Assembly: GCF_001282685.1 (NCBI RefSeq)
Contig: NZ_LN875035.1
Span: 2,856,411 to 2,920,410, forward strand
DNA length: 64,000 nucleotides
Source: Niameybacter massiliensis
GTDB lineage: Bacteria > Bacillota > Clostridia > Lachnospirales > Cellulosilyticaceae
Reading direction: 5' to 3'
Part shown: one piece after another, positions 16,861 to 27,542 of the stretch
How positions within the stretch are numbered: the first letter of the stretch is position 1
Layout of the letters: each line of letters begins with the position of its first letter
Made by a program: the position numbers and the translations under genes
Notes under the pieces: model-generated
Told to the model about the DNA's origin: nothing
The model's database searches: none
Seen by the model: only the letters and a program-made list of their open reading frames with translations

Positions 16861-18645
16861 ATGTACAAATCACACTTTAAAAATAAACTTTTTTTTTACT
16901 TTGCTTTAATCGCCCTTATTATTACAAGTATTATTTCTTTTATATTTTGTAAATTGTCCGTTGATAATCTTTTAAAGGCTCAATTGAAAAATAGTTATCA
17001 AATCACAAATAATATTTCTATACAAATTGATAATATGTTTAAGCCCTTGGAGATCGCAGCTACCACTCTTTCTAACGCCCCTCAACTAGCACCCCTTATT
17101 TATGAGCTTAATCAAGAAGAATCTATTTCTTCTTATGACTTATTAAAATCTGAGAATATTATTATGCAAAATTTAAATAGTGTACTATTTTATCTCAATT
17201 ATGTAAGCGATGTTATTCTCTATAATAGCGAGAAACCTTATTTCTACTATAGCGGCCTTTTTATAGAAAAAAATCCCTACTTTTTCAAACAGCTTAATAA
17301 TCTCTCAGATTACCAAAACTTTATATCTCAAGATGTACCTTTTCTACTTCTTCCACCTCATAACAATCTATGGCGTGGACATAGTGCACCAGTTACATCA
17401 CTTATAAAAAAATATAAAAGTGTTTCTCATAATGAAACTGCTCTTATAGAAATTCAAATTCCTTATAATTATTTAGATAAACTTTTAAGTTCTCAATCTT
17501 TCAACGAAAATGCTCAAGTTGTCTTACTTGACCAAAATTTCCAAGTCATTTACCCATTCAAGCAAGAGGAACTAAAAATTGATCTAGATATCGTGGATGC
17601 CGTTCAACAAAATATTTCTAAAGGTATTACTTCAGACTATACTTATAAACATCTTTATAGCGTAATTCCCTCTGACTATACGGGGTGGTACACTCTTTTT
17701 ATTCAAGATGGCTACTTTATACAAAAACAAATCAATTACTCTATTTTAAATAGTCTCCTACTAGGTATTGTCATTCTAGGTATTATCCTCTGTGTACTCC
17801 TACTTATTTTGACAAGACTTACTCAACCTTTAAACCAACTTATTTTACATATTAATAGTGCTACTGTACACGATCTTAATTTACGTGTTTTTTCAAAAAA
17901 CATGAATGAATTTAATATGCTAAATGATACTTTTGATAAACTTTACATACGCCTTAAAGACTCTATAGATCAACTTTATGAAACAGAATTACGTGAGGCC
18001 CATGCTCAATTTGCAGCACTTCAAGCACAAATTAACCCTCACTTTTTATATAACACGTTAAATGCCATTAGTGCTGCCAGCGAGGTCTATGGAGCTCATA
18101 CCACACCTATCATGTGCCAGCAACTTGCTAATATGATGCGCTATGTAACAGAACCTGGATCTACTACTTTACTAAAAGATGGCATTGCACACACACGTGA
18201 TTATCTAGAACTGATGCGAGTACCTAATGAAGGCCTTTTTACTTATTCTATTAATATACCTATAGAATTAAGCTTTACCATTATTCCAAAGCTTATTATT
18301 CAGCCTATTGTTGAAAATAGTTTTAAGCATGCTTTCAAAGAAGTTCTCCCACCTTGGGAAGTTCTAATTAAAGCATGTATTATTTCTGAAACCCAGTGGT
18401 CTCTTATCATCACAGATAATGGTTCTGGCTTTCCTCATCACGCTTTAGAGGAAATTAATACATTTATGGCAAACTACCCATCTATCAAAACTACATCTCT
18501 AGAAATGCCTTTAACAATTAATGGAATGGGCTTAAAAAATATTTTTGCAAGAGTTTTTATGTATTTCGATAATCAGTGTGATATAAAAGTTGAAAACTTA
18601 GACTGTGGATGTTCTATCACTTTTATTTTTCCTATTACCTATTAA
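16861..18645 (+). CDS. YesM-type sensor histidine kinase
   Basis: The 594-residue protein has an N-terminal membrane helix (about 9-30), an extracellular sensor domain of about 260 residues, a second helix near 293-315 and a HAMP linker. The kinase part carries the 5TM/YesM motif LQAQINPHFLYNTLNAIS with the phosphorylated His near 394. An N box LIIQPIVENSFKHAF and G boxes DNGSGFP and NGMGLKNI follow. It is encoded 15 bases before a YesN-type regulator and divergently from a sugar ABC operon. That arrangement is the usual one for sensing an extracellular carbohydrate and inducing its transporter. Confidence 0.94.
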   Translation: MYKSHFKNKLFFYFALIALIITSIISFIFCKLSVDNLLKAQLKNSYQITNNISIQIDNMFKPLEIAATTLSNAPQLAPLIYELNQEESISSYDLLKSENIIMQNLNSVLFYLNYVSDVILYNSEKPYFYYSGLFIEKNPYFFKQLNNLSDYQNFISQDVPFLLLPPHNNLWRGHSAPVTSLIKKYKSVSHNETALIEIQIPYNYLDKLLSSQSFNENAQVVLLDQNFQVIYPFKQEELKIDLDIVDAVQQNISKGITSDYTYKHLYSVIPSDYTGWYTLFIQDGYFIQKQINYSILNSLLLGIVILGIILCVLLLILTRLTQPLNQLILHINSATVHDLNLRVFSKNMNEFNMLNDTFDKLYIRLKDSIDQLYETELREAHAQFAALQAQINPHFLYNTLNAISAASEVYGAHTTPIMCQQLANMMRYVTEPGSTTLLKDGIAHTRDYLELMRVPNEGLFTYSINIPIELSFTIIPKLIIQPIVENSFKHAFKEVLPPWEVLIKACIISETQWSLIITDNGSGFPHHALEEINTFMANYPSIKTTSLEMPLTINGMGLKNIFARVFMYFDNQCDIKVENLDCGCSITFIFPITY

Positions 18646-18660
18646 GGAAGGAGTTTTATA

Positions 18661-20196
18661 ATGATTAAGATTTTTATTGCTGAAGATCAGCCCCTTATTT
18701 TAAGGGATATTTGTCAAAAAATTATGCGTTGTGGAGATCCCTTTGAAATTATAGGAGAAGCTACTAATGGAAAAGATGCTTATGAAAAAATTATGCAATG
18801 TCATCCTGATGTTATTTTTACGGATATTCGCATGCCTCTTATGGACGGGCTTAACCTTATTGAAAAAGTAAAATTAAGTCTCCCTGATATTAAATGTATC
18901 ATTATCAGCGGTTATAAAGATTTTGACTATGCACGTGCTGCTATGAAACTTAATGTGGATGAATACTTACTAAAACCTATTCTTTTTGAAGATATTGAAT
19001 TTGTTCTTAATCAATTAAAACTTAAAGTGTCTATTAATCAAGAGTCCTATGAAAAAGAAATGCTGAATTCCATCTTAAATGCATCACATCATAATCATCC
19101 AAGACTTCATATGCCACTTACCTTCAATGAATGTTACATAGTACTTTTAAATGCAGGTCCTTTTGCTCATTTTACCATTGACTATCTTAATCCTTTTGGT
19201 GCTGTCTGGGATAATTTAGATATTGAAAATTTAGGTGAAAATATTCTTCAAGAAAATGAAAAAATATATATTTTTGATGGTAAAACCCAAAATGAAAAGC
19301 TTCTTTTTATCGGTCTTAAAAATACTTCTTATAGCGCTATCTTACATTTTTTAAAGGACCTAGCTATAATGTTTGAAACCTTACATGCTATACTCTCTAT
19401 TGCTGTTAGTAAACCTATGTATAGAATAGATAATATTGGTATTGAGAGTCAAGTCTTACGTACTTTAATGAAAAAAAACATCTTATTTGGGCAAGCTACC
19501 TTTATTGAATGCTCTCATATAAATCCTTATCTCAAACCTTATCGCACATTTATTTCTAGCTTACTTGAAAGAAAGTTTATTTTAGCTATACAAAATCATC
19601 AGAAAAAAAATTTCATCAAAGAATTAGAACTTTTAATTGACCAATTTCAAAGAGAACAATCTACTCAATATGAGATTACCAAAACACTCAAATATCTTGT
19701 ATCTCTGTTTAATAAGGTAGATCATCCTCTTGCTCCTCCCTATATGGATATTGAACTAGAAATTGAAGAAACATTATCTAATGTCCATGATTACCACACG
19801 CTAAAAGAAGGTATATTATTTTCTTTTACTAATTTTTTAGATGCTGTCTTTTCTACTGCTATACCTGCACAGTCTTCTCTTCACTTAATCGATGATGCAA
19901 AACATTATATTGACCATCATTTTAATGAAAGCTTTACTATTAATGATTTAGCAAGTCGTAGTGCCTTAACACCTGCTTATTTCAGTAGACTCTTTAAAGA
20001 ACGTCTCGGTGTAACACCTATTGAATACCTCACACAAATCCGTATTCAAAAAGCATGTGATCTTATTCTATCTCACAACTATACTTTTAAAGAAATTGCG
20101 GAACTCTGTGGTTACTCTGACCAATTTTATTTTAGTCGTACTTTTAAAATGATTATAGGCAAATCTCCATCTCAATATAAAGTTGAACATAGTTAA
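18661..20196 (+). CDS. YesN-type response regulator with AraC DNA-binding domain
   Basis: The 511-residue protein starts with a receiver domain (MIKIFIAEDQPLI; phospho-acceptor Asp near 55 in DVIFTDIRMPLMDG; Lys in YLLKPI near 105). It has a long variable middle region and a C-terminal AraC helix-turn-helix pair, with FTINDLASRSALTPAYFSRLFKE near 424-446 and FKEIAELCGYSDQFYFSRTFK near 473-493. It forms a cognate pair with the YesM-type kinase (15-base gap, AAGGAAGGAG site) and most likely activates the divergent transporter operon. The GH36 gene on the other side of the shared terminator may also be a target. Confidence 0.93.
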   Translation: MIKIFIAEDQPLILRDICQKIMRCGDPFEIIGEATNGKDAYEKIMQCHPDVIFTDIRMPLMDGLNLIEKVKLSLPDIKCIIISGYKDFDYARAAMKLNVDEYLLKPILFEDIEFVLNQLKLKVSINQESYEKEMLNSILNASHHNHPRLHMPLTFNECYIVLLNAGPFAHFTIDYLNPFGAVWDNLDIENLGENILQENEKIYIFDGKTQNEKLLFIGLKNTSYSAILHFLKDLAIMFETLHAILSIAVSKPMYRIDNIGIESQVLRTLMKKNILFGQATFIECSHINPYLKPYRTFISSLLERKFILAIQNHQKKNFIKELELLIDQFQREQSTQYEITKTLKYLVSLFNKVDHPLAPPYMDIELEIEETLSNVHDYHTLKEGILFSFTNFLDAVFSTAIPAQSSLHLIDDAKHYIDHHFNESFTINDLASRSALTPAYFSRLFKERLGVTPIEYLTQIRIQKACDLILSHNYTFKEIAELCGYSDQFYFSRTFKMIIGKSPSQYKVEHS

Positions 20197-20206
20197 CATA
20201 CTATAC

Positions 20207-20254
20207 AAAAAGCGAGTAAAACACCTTAATTTCAAGGCACTTTACTCGCTTTTT
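20207..20254. terminator. Bidirectional terminator between the YesN gene and the GH36 gene
   Basis: Arms 20207-20220 and 20241-20254 are perfect 14-base complements beginning A5 and ending T5. An inner CCTTAA/TTCAAGG pairing adds to the stem. The two flanking genes are convergent. Confidence 0.9.
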
Positions 20255-20274
20255 ACTTTGTAAATCCTATTACC

Positions 20275-22035
20275 TTATCTTTGATTTGATTGGCATACTA
20301 TTATTCCTGCTGGTGGTACATTAAAAGTATGTATACCTTTTATTAATTTCCCTAAATAAGATTCGGTTATAACACCTTCACAGTTATAAATAATAATTGT
20401 ATCAAAACTTTGAGTTTCTCTAACCTTCACAATACATTCCTCTGTTAATGTACTATTTATAATAACAATCTCTTTTTTATTTTCCTCTATTGTTACAACT
20501 GATGAGCTATAGTACCCAATAATCTCTCTTTGTTCATCTACCACTTTTAAAATGTTATAATAATTAAATGGATTGAGTGGCATAAATTGCCCCTTTACAA
20601 TAGTCTGTTGGTACTTATTCCACATATCAAGATAGAACTTAAGCATACGCTTATGACTTGGCTGTAAGTCTTCAATTTTCACAGATATCTGAGGAACACT
20701 AAAGAAAATATTCGTCAGCTGCATCGCTGCACTTTCTACTGTATCCTCTAAATGCCACATAATCATATCTGCATGTGTTGCACTTTTACCATTGAGTAAT
20801 CTAATATCGGTTGTACGTACACGATTTTCAAAAGCATCCATTGGACAATCTACTGCCCTAAAGATATTACCATAGCTTCTCATAGCAGGTCCTGTATATG
20901 TTTGCCTAAACTCAATCATGACATCTGGTTTAATTTTACGCAGGCGCATTAAACACTCTTTTAGTAGTTTGTCTGATGCTTCTAATAAGCCTTCAATATC
21001 TCTTTTTTCATTTGGTTCTGGATAGTCATCTCCATTCACTACAAATTCATCAATAAAATCTAATTTAAAACCATCTAAATCCCAATCTAATAATGCCTTT
21101 TCATAGGTCTCTATAATAAACTCTCTTACTTCTTTATATCTAGGGTCCAATACAGCCCACTCATCTGTAATATAGGTTACCAACATATCCTTAAAACGCT
21201 CAAAGTTTTTAGACTTAGTACCAATAAAAGGAACTGGATACCAGACCATAAACTTCATACCTATTTGATGAACTTCTTCTACTAAAGTTCTCATATCTGG
21301 TATTTTAGAAGTTGCCACCTCCCAGTCACCACAATATGCATAACCACGGTTATTATCATCTGTTTGCCAACCATCATCCACAATGATTGCCTCACAACCA
21401 TACTTTTTTGCTTGCCTACATTCATCTATAAGTTCTTGGCTACTAAGTTTTTGATGGTAAGTATACCATGTAGAATACATAGGTTTGTTGGCACACTCTG
21501 GTACAAAAGCAGGTTTATTATATTCATAAGTTCCCCACCACTTTTCAACACCTTGGAGGGCCTCATAATATGGAATATTTCTTGTATCAATGCGTAATTC
21601 AGCTGTATAAGGCTTACCCTCTAATACTTTGTCCTTAAATAACTCTAATGTACAACACACTTGTCCTGATTCTTCTACAATCAAAGATGTAATTTTTGTT
21701 TGATGGATAGTATCAGAAAAGGCCCATGTAAGTTTATTCGTATTATTAAAGTCCATCATACATTCTACTGGTGCTCCCGTTAAAGCATTACTCATATTAA
21801 TGTTTTTGAACCAATCTAACGTACACGCTTTAATAAGATTGATTTTTGAGTGCCATCTATAATGCATCCCCATAGCTGTCATATGCCATTTTATTTTTAA
21901 GTTCTCTTTACTTATCTTTAGATTTTCTATTTGAAAGTGAATAATCGCCAAATCTTCTTCTACATTTTCTATATCTACCTTAACCTGATTTGTGTCTTGT
22001 ATTTCAATCTCAAAATCCTCGATATCCCAATTCAT
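20275..22035 (-). CDS. Alpha-galactosidase-like glycoside hydrolase, GH36 type
   Basis: The 586-residue protein has the barrel motifs of clan GH-D. EAIIVDDGWQTDDNN is near 215-229. LLDWDLDGFKLDFIDEF near 318-334 has the Lys-x-Asp of the catalytic nucleophile. FRAVDCPMDAFENRVRT near 398-414 has the likely acid/base Asp. It is shorter than classical 720-740 residue GH36 enzymes, mainly in the N-terminal beta domain. No signal peptide is visible, so it should hydrolyse imported alpha-galactosides such as melibiose or raffinose-type sugars. It sits convergent to the YesM/YesN genes, supporting a role in the same pathway; a related alpha-glycosidase specificity cannot be excluded. Confidence 0.85.
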   Translation of the reverse strand: MNWDIEDFEIEIQDTNQVKVDIENVEEDLAIIHFQIENLKISKENLKIKWHMTAMGMHYRWHSKINLIKACTLDWFKNINMSNALTGAPVECMMDFNNTNKLTWAFSDTIHQTKITSLIVEESGQVCCTLELFKDKVLEGKPYTAELRIDTRNIPYYEALQGVEKWWGTYEYNKPAFVPECANKPMYSTWYTYHQKLSSQELIDECRQAKKYGCEAIIVDDGWQTDDNNRGYAYCGDWEVATSKIPDMRTLVEEVHQIGMKFMVWYPVPFIGTKSKNFERFKDMLVTYITDEWAVLDPRYKEVREFIIETYEKALLDWDLDGFKLDFIDEFVVNGDDYPEPNEKRDIEGLLEASDKLLKECLMRLRKIKPDVMIEFRQTYTGPAMRSYGNIFRAVDCPMDAFENRVRTTDIRLLNGKSATHADMIMWHLEDTVESAAMQLTNIFFSVPQISVKIEDLQPSHKRMLKFYLDMWNKYQQTIVKGQFMPLNPFNYYNILKVVDEQREIIGYYSSSVVTIEENKKEIVIINSTLTEECIVKVRETQSFDTIIIYNCEGVITESYLGKLIKGIHTFNVPPAGIIVCQSNQR

Positions 22036-22271
22036 CCTAGTTCCTCCATCTAATAATATCTTTTATCCTATATTATCTATTTTTTGCAGGATAAACTATG
22101 GATTATTTTATCTTCCTATATAGATTATTTATCAAAATACGCTTTTAAAAATTCTAGGCTTTAAAGTGTTTTTATCCATCCTTTATAATACATAAGTTAA
22201 GCTGAAGTATGAAAGTTTTAAATGCCCTAATACTACTGAAAAATACTCATTCTTTTCTTGCATATAACAAA

Positions 22272-22310
22272 AAACTCGTAAGTCATTGGTAGTCAATAAC
22301 TTACGAGTTT
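22272..22310 (-). terminator. Terminator after the 166-residue protein; rest of the gap is empty
   Basis: Arms 22272-22288 and 22294-22310 (17 bases, one mismatch) form a hairpin with an A-run on the left, 29 bases beyond the stop codon of the minus-strand gene. The rest of the 22036-22339 gap is the A/T-rich upstream region of the GH36 gene; I see no other gene in it. Confidence 0.82.
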
Positions 22311-22339
22311 CATTTTATTACACCTGATAGGATTCTAAC

Positions 22340-22840
22340 CTATATAAACTGCTGAATGAAGTCTGCAAGTAAATAAGTTAATTCACCTGCATCATATACT
22401 TTTTCTGCCCAAGATTGTTTCTTAAGTCCCCCATCTTGATAAAGTACTTCTTCAAATCTATAAGCCTCATCTTCTAGACGAATAAGTAAGCCATAAATAA
22501 GGTTCTCACCTAGTTCTAAATCACCTAAGTCAATCCCTTTGTAATTTTGCTCTCTTCCATCAAAAACAATGAGTTGCTTCCCATCATCTACTGCAAAAGA
22601 AACAAATAAAGCATTTTCTTCTCCTTGTGCTAAATAACGGTCTACACCTTTTATGATGGTTGCAATGTTCATATGAGGCTCTATCACATCATAACGGTTA
22701 CGGCAGTATTTGCCTTCTAAGTCATCATATTCCATAAGGACAAATGCTGCTTCTACATTATCTGCTACACGAATAAGGCCTTCTAAATCATAATCTGGTG
22801 CATAGTAAGTTAAATCGCTAATTTCTACGTGGTGTTCCAT
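22340..22840 (-). CDS. Acidic protein of unknown function
   Basis: This 166-residue, strongly acidic protein has no signal peptide or membrane segment. It shows alternating short strands and helices: YDLEGLIRVADNVEAAFVLMEYDDLEGKYC near the N-terminus, ALFVSFAVDDGKQLIVFDGRE in the middle, and a C-terminal helix AGELTYLLADFIQQFI. I do not recognise the family. The single-copy gene has a GAAAGAGGAA binding site, its own terminator, and no obvious operon partner. It lies next to polC in the same orientation but 166 bases downstream, so a functional link is not implied. Confidence 0.7.
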   Translation of the reverse strand: MEHHVEISDLTYYAPDYDLEGLIRVADNVEAAFVLMEYDDLEGKYCRNRYDVIEPHMNIATIIKGVDRYLAQGEENALFVSFAVDDGKQLIVFDGREQNYKGIDLGDLELGENLIYGLLIRLEDEAYRFEEVLYQDGGLKKQSWAEKVYDAGELTYLLADFIQQFI

Positions 22841-23006
22841 TGTCTTTCCTCTTTCTATCTCATAGCCTAGGAAGCTTTACTAGACTTCAGCTTCCTAGCC
22901 GTACTTTTATCTGTCTACTATTGTATTGCATCACTTTATCCCATGACAATATGTTTGGATAATAATTTTTCCCTATACGTTTAGACTTATTGGCTTAAGT
23001 ATACCC

Positions 23007-26000
23007 CTATGCAAATAAATCTAAACTTAATTGGTTGGATTCAGATAAGTTTTGTAAAATACCTAACTCACACATCTTATCTGTAATGGTCTTACTTGCT
23101 TTTGTACGGTTTCTAAAGTCTTCTTTTGAAAGGAATGGACCATCTTTAATGGCATTCACAATACCTTCTGCCGCTTTTTCACCAAGTCCATCAATGGCAC
23201 TTAATGATGGCATAATCTTACCATCAATGATTTGGAAGTTCTTATCATGTGCAATTTCTAATTCAATAGGTGCGAACTCAAATCCTCTCGCATACATTTC
23301 TTGTACAAGACGCATATCTTTAATTGTATCTTGCTCTTTGGTAGTCTGATTCTCTTTACCTTTACTTTGCAGTTCTTTCATATTGTACTCGAGACGTTCC
23401 TTTCCAAAGCACATAGTTTCGTAAGAGAAAGCAGATGCCCTAATACTAAAGTAAGCTGTATAGTAAGCCAGTGGATAAAATACCTTAAACCAAGCAATAC
23501 GCCATGCCATCATAACGTAAGCTGCCGCATGGGCTTTAGGGAACATGTACTTAATTTTCTTACATGAATCAATATACCAGTCTGGTACATCGTGAGCAAG
23601 CATTTCTTCTTCCCATTCTGGCCTTAATCCTTTCCCTTTACGTACACTTTCCATGATGGTGAACGATAACCCTTTTTCTACCCCTTGATTGATGAGGTAA
23701 GTCATAATATCATCACGTGTACAGATTACGGTAGAAATGGTTCCTTTACCCTCTTCAATTAAAGTTTGTGCATTCCCTAGCCACACGTCTGTACCATGTG
23801 AAAGTCCAGATATACGTACTAAGTCAGAGAAACTTTGTGGTTTTGCATCTAGTACCATCTGGATAACGAAGTCTGTACCAAACTCTGGTACTCCAAGACA
23901 GCCTAACTTAATCCCACCTATATCTTCTGGCTTAATTTTTAGGACTTCAGTTGAGTGGAATAAAGACATAACCGCTGGATCATCTAACCTAATGGTCTTA
24001 GCATCTATACCCGTAATATCTTCTAGGCGACGGATAATCGTTGGATCGTCATGCCCTAGAATATCTAGTTTGAGTAAGTTATGGTCAATGGAGTGGTACT
24101 CAAAGTGAGTTGTAATAATTGGGGTTGTCGTATCATTAGCAGGGTGCTGTATCGCTGTAAACTCATAGATTTCTCTATCATGAGGTACTACGATAATCCC
24201 TCCTGGATGCTGTCCTGTTGTACGTTTAACACCTGTACAGCCTTCAGCAATACGTCTCATCTCAGCACGTCTTTTGTGGATACCACGTTCCTCATTGTAT
24301 TTAAACACATAAGCAAGCGCTGTCTTTTCTGCCATTGTACCAATGGTTCCTGCACGAAAGGCTTTTCCTTCTCCAAAGAGTACCTCTACATATTTATGTG
24401 ATTTAGCTTGGTAGTCTCCAGAGAAGTTAAGGTCGATATCGGGTTCTTTATCACCTTTGAATCCAAGGAATGTTTCGAATGGGATATCATGTCCTTCCTT
24501 ATTTAAATCATGTCCACACTCTGGACATTTTCTATCTGGCATATCACATCCTGATCTTCCTGCATAAGCCTTAACTTCTGGTGAATCAAAGTCACAGTAA
24601 TAACAGTTTGGACAAATATAATGTGGTTCAAGAGGATTAACCTCTGTAATCCCTGACATGGTTGCTGCAAATGAGGATCCTACAGATCCCCTTGATCCTA
24701 CTAAGTAACCATGGTCATTAGAATCCCATACTAGTTTCTGTGCAATAATATACATTACGGCGAAACCATTGCTAATAATAGAGTTAAGCTCACGTTCAAG
24801 ACGCTCTACTACAACTTCTGGTAGATTAGGTCCATAGATTTCATGGGCCTTATCATAACAAATACTTCTAAGTGTTTCATCTGAGTTTGCAATCTCTGGC
24901 GGACATTTATCTGGAAGTACAGGAGATACCCGCTCAATCTGATCATTGATTAAGTTAGTATTGGTAATAACAACTTCTCTTGCCTTCTCTTTCCCTAGAT
25001 ATTTGAACTCATCTAACATTTCTTCTGTTGTACGTAAATAAAGAGGTGGTTGATCATCAGCATCCTTAAAACCTTTACCTGCCATAATAATACGTCTATA
25101 TACTTCATCTTCTGGATCTAAGAAGTGTACATCACACGTTGCTACAACAGGTTTATTATGACTTTCTCCAAGCTCTACAATCTTACGGTTATAGTCCATT
25201 AAGTCTTCGTTTGTTGTGGCAGCATATTTATCACTTCTAAGCATAAAACTGTTGTTACCTATTGGCTGTATCTCTAAATAGTCATAGAAGCTTACAATAC
25301 GTGCAATCTCAGCTTCATCCTTTTCACGTAAAATAGCTTGGAATACCTCTCCTGCCTCACAAGCTGAACCTATAATAAGACCTTCACGGTATTTTTGAAT
25401 CAGACTCTTTGGCATACGTGGACGACGTTGGAAGTAATCTAAGTGAGATGCTGAAACAAGACGATTTAAGTTAATACGACCCGTTTCATTTTTCACTAGA
25501 ATAATCCCATGGTATGTTGGAAGCTTCTTAATATAATCTGGTGACACATCTACTAAATCATTGATTTGATCTAGTGTATGCACTTCCTTTTCTTCTAGCA
25601 TCTCTATAAACTTCATAAAGATTTCCCCTGTTGCAGTAGCATCATCTACTGCACGGTGGTGATTTTCTAGACTAATACCTAAGTGTTTAGCAATATTATT
25701 TAACTTAAAATTCCCTAAGTGTGGCATTAAAACACGTGCTAAAGCAACAGTATCTAGAACCGTGTATTCACAAGGTAATCCTTGTCTATCTGCATTCGCC
25801 TTAATAAAGCTCATATCAAAGTCAGCATTGTGAGCAACCATAATACTACCTTCACAGAAATCCATAAACTTAGGTAAGATAACTTCTATAGTCGGTGAGC
25901 CCATAACCATACTATCATTGATCCCTGTTAAGTTCTCAATTTCATAAGGGATAGGAACTTCTGGATTGACAAACTCACTAAACTGATCAACGACTTTACC

Positions 26001-27392
26001 ATTTACAACCTTTACTGCCCCAATCTCAATAATACGATTTTGATGTGCACTAAATCCTGTTGTCTCTAAGTCAAAGACTACATAGCTTTCACGTAAACTT
26101 TGATTCTTTGAGTTAATAATCATCTCTTTTAAATCATCTACAAAGTAGGCTTCTACACCATAGATAATTTTAAAAGGTTCATCCTTAGATACACAGTGGT
26201 TGGCAATAGGGAAGGCTTGTAAACAACCATGGTCTGTAATCGCTATGGCTGGCATCCCCCATGATTTGGCACGGTTGATCATCTTCTTAATGTCTACAAC
26301 ACTATCCATATCACTCATCATTGTGTGTAAGTGAAGTTCTACACGTTTTTCTTCACTCATATCCATACGCTTTGTTGTAAAATCTGCAATAGGCTTAATC
26401 CCTTGTACAGAACCAATACCTACTTCTCTATCATACTTATCTAAAATCGCCATACCTTTAATACGGTAGAAACCACCTTTTTTCAAGTTACCCATAATCT
26501 CTGGAAGGTCTTCATTCTTCACAAAAAGCTTCACTGTAATGGTATCTGTAAAGTCCGTAATATCAAACATAATGATTGTTTTTTCCATACGAATCTCACG
26601 GGTATCCATACCAACAATTTGTCCTTGGATAACAACTTCACCGATTTCATCCTGAATTTCATCAATGTTTGTCACTTCACCATCGCAAGAACGTCCATAA
26701 AATACATCTGGATCTGCTGGCTGTTTGGTATATTTCTTTGGTGCTGGTTTTTTCTCTTCTTCTTGTTTTTTGGGTTGCTCTTCGTCACATTTTGGTGTTT
26801 GTCTTACATTACCCATAACAGTATGCACCTCTCTTGCTAGCTTGTTTTCATTCTCTTCCATAAGTGTATTGTTAGAGAATGCTCTAAACTCAAATATAAT
26901 TTGTGCATTCATGCTAAAACGATTCATAAAAATATCATGAAGTTGCTTCTTAATCTCTTCTGAACGTCGTCTTGCAAATAAACTGTTATCTAATGTAACG
27001 GTTAATGTATCACCTTCTACTTCCCATTCAGATAAACGCATTAAAGCAGAAAACATTTCACTTTGTGAACCTATTTCGTGAAGTAAACTACTTTTGTACT
27101 CCTGAACTAAATATTTCAATGTATACTGTTCTGACAGCACATACTGTTGGTCAAGTCGTACAGTTAAATCTGTTGTTGGAAATAGTTTATTTTTAATAGC
27201 ATCTTGCATTTTCTCAATCTGAGCAAAATGAACAATCTGCCTACTTCTCATATGAATGGCTAGTGTGGTGGTAGCATTATCAAAAACAACTTTGTCTACC
27301 ACTATGTCACGAAAAAGCTGATGAAGCTTGTCGTCTACTTTAAGTTCTGGCAATACTTCAAAAAAGCTTCTTACTTCTGTATCTTGACTCAT
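23007..27392 (-). CDS. polC: DNA polymerase III alpha subunit, PolC type
   Basis: This is the 1461-residue replicative polymerase of low-GC Gram-positive bacteria. In order it has an N-terminal domain and an OB fold near 245-330 (VVIQGQIVGMDTREI). A PHP domain near 350 (ELHLHTMMSDMDS) follows. The proofreading exonuclease is inserted near 433-600, with YVVFDLETTGFSAH and its DxE metal ligands. A zinc-binding segment near 925-958 has CPNC, a central Cys and CPEC. The polymerase palm has PDIDLNFSGDYQ near 981, and the protein ends NQLSLDLFA, matching the clamp-binding tail. Length and order are normal for PolC. It is monocistronic as far as can be seen. Confidence 0.97.
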   Translation of the reverse strand: MSQDTEVRSFFEVLPELKVDDKLHQLFRDIVVDKVVFDNATTTLAIHMRSRQIVHFAQIEKMQDAIKNKLFPTTDLTVRLDQQYVLSEQYTLKYLVQEYKSSLLHEIGSQSEMFSALMRLSEWEVEGDTLTVTLDNSLFARRRSEEIKKQLHDIFMNRFSMNAQIIFEFRAFSNNTLMEENENKLAREVHTVMGNVRQTPKCDEEQPKKQEEEKKPAPKKYTKQPADPDVFYGRSCDGEVTNIDEIQDEIGEVVIQGQIVGMDTREIRMEKTIIMFDITDFTDTITVKLFVKNEDLPEIMGNLKKGGFYRIKGMAILDKYDREVGIGSVQGIKPIADFTTKRMDMSEEKRVELHLHTMMSDMDSVVDIKKMINRAKSWGMPAIAITDHGCLQAFPIANHCVSKDEPFKIIYGVEAYFVDDLKEMIINSKNQSLRESYVVFDLETTGFSAHQNRIIEIGAVKVVNGKVVDQFSEFVNPEVPIPYEIENLTGINDSMVMGSPTIEVILPKFMDFCEGSIMVAHNADFDMSFIKANADRQGLPCEYTVLDTVALARVLMPHLGNFKLNNIAKHLGISLENHHRAVDDATATGEIFMKFIEMLEEKEVHTLDQINDLVDVSPDYIKKLPTYHGIILVKNETGRINLNRLVSASHLDYFQRRPRMPKSLIQKYREGLIIGSACEAGEVFQAILREKDEAEIARIVSFYDYLEIQPIGNNSFMLRSDKYAATTNEDLMDYNRKIVELGESHNKPVVATCDVHFLDPEDEVYRRIIMAGKGFKDADDQPPLYLRTTEEMLDEFKYLGKEKAREVVITNTNLINDQIERVSPVLPDKCPPEIANSDETLRSICYDKAHEIYGPNLPEVVVERLERELNSIISNGFAVMYIIAQKLVWDSNDHGYLVGSRGSVGSSFAATMSGITEVNPLEPHYICPNCYYCDFDSPEVKAYAGRSGCDMPDRKCPECGHDLNKEGHDIPFETFLGFKGDKEPDIDLNFSGDYQAKSHKYVEVLFGEGKAFRAGTIGTMAEKTALAYVFKYNEERGIHKRRAEMRRIAEGCTGVKRTTGQHPGGIIVVPHDREIYEFTAIQHPANDTTTPIITTHFEYHSIDHNLLKLDILGHDDPTIIRRLEDITGIDAKTIRLDDPAVMSLFHSTEVLKIKPEDIGGIKLGCLGVPEFGTDFVIQMVLDAKPQSFSDLVRISGLSHGTDVWLGNAQTLIEEGKGTISTVICTRDDIMTYLINQGVEKGLSFTIMESVRKGKGLRPEWEEEMLAHDVPDWYIDSCKKIKYMFPKAHAAAYVMMAWRIAWFKVFYPLAYYTAYFSIRASAFSYETMCFGKERLEYNMKELQSKGKENQTTKEQDTIKDMRLVQEMYARGFEFAPIELEIAHDKNFQIIDGKIMPSLSAIDGLGEKAAEGIVNAIKDGPFLSKEDFRNRTKASKTITDKMCELGILQNLSESNQLSLDLFA

Positions 27393-27542
27393 GCTCTCTC
27401 CTCCACAATTTTTTTCAATATACCTATTTTATAATTGTTTGCTACAAATAACAAGGAACGTTAAGAAATTCTACTTCTTTATTTTAGAGTATCTACCATT
27501 CACCATTTACAAGTAATGAAGGGATTATCTAAAATACAACTC

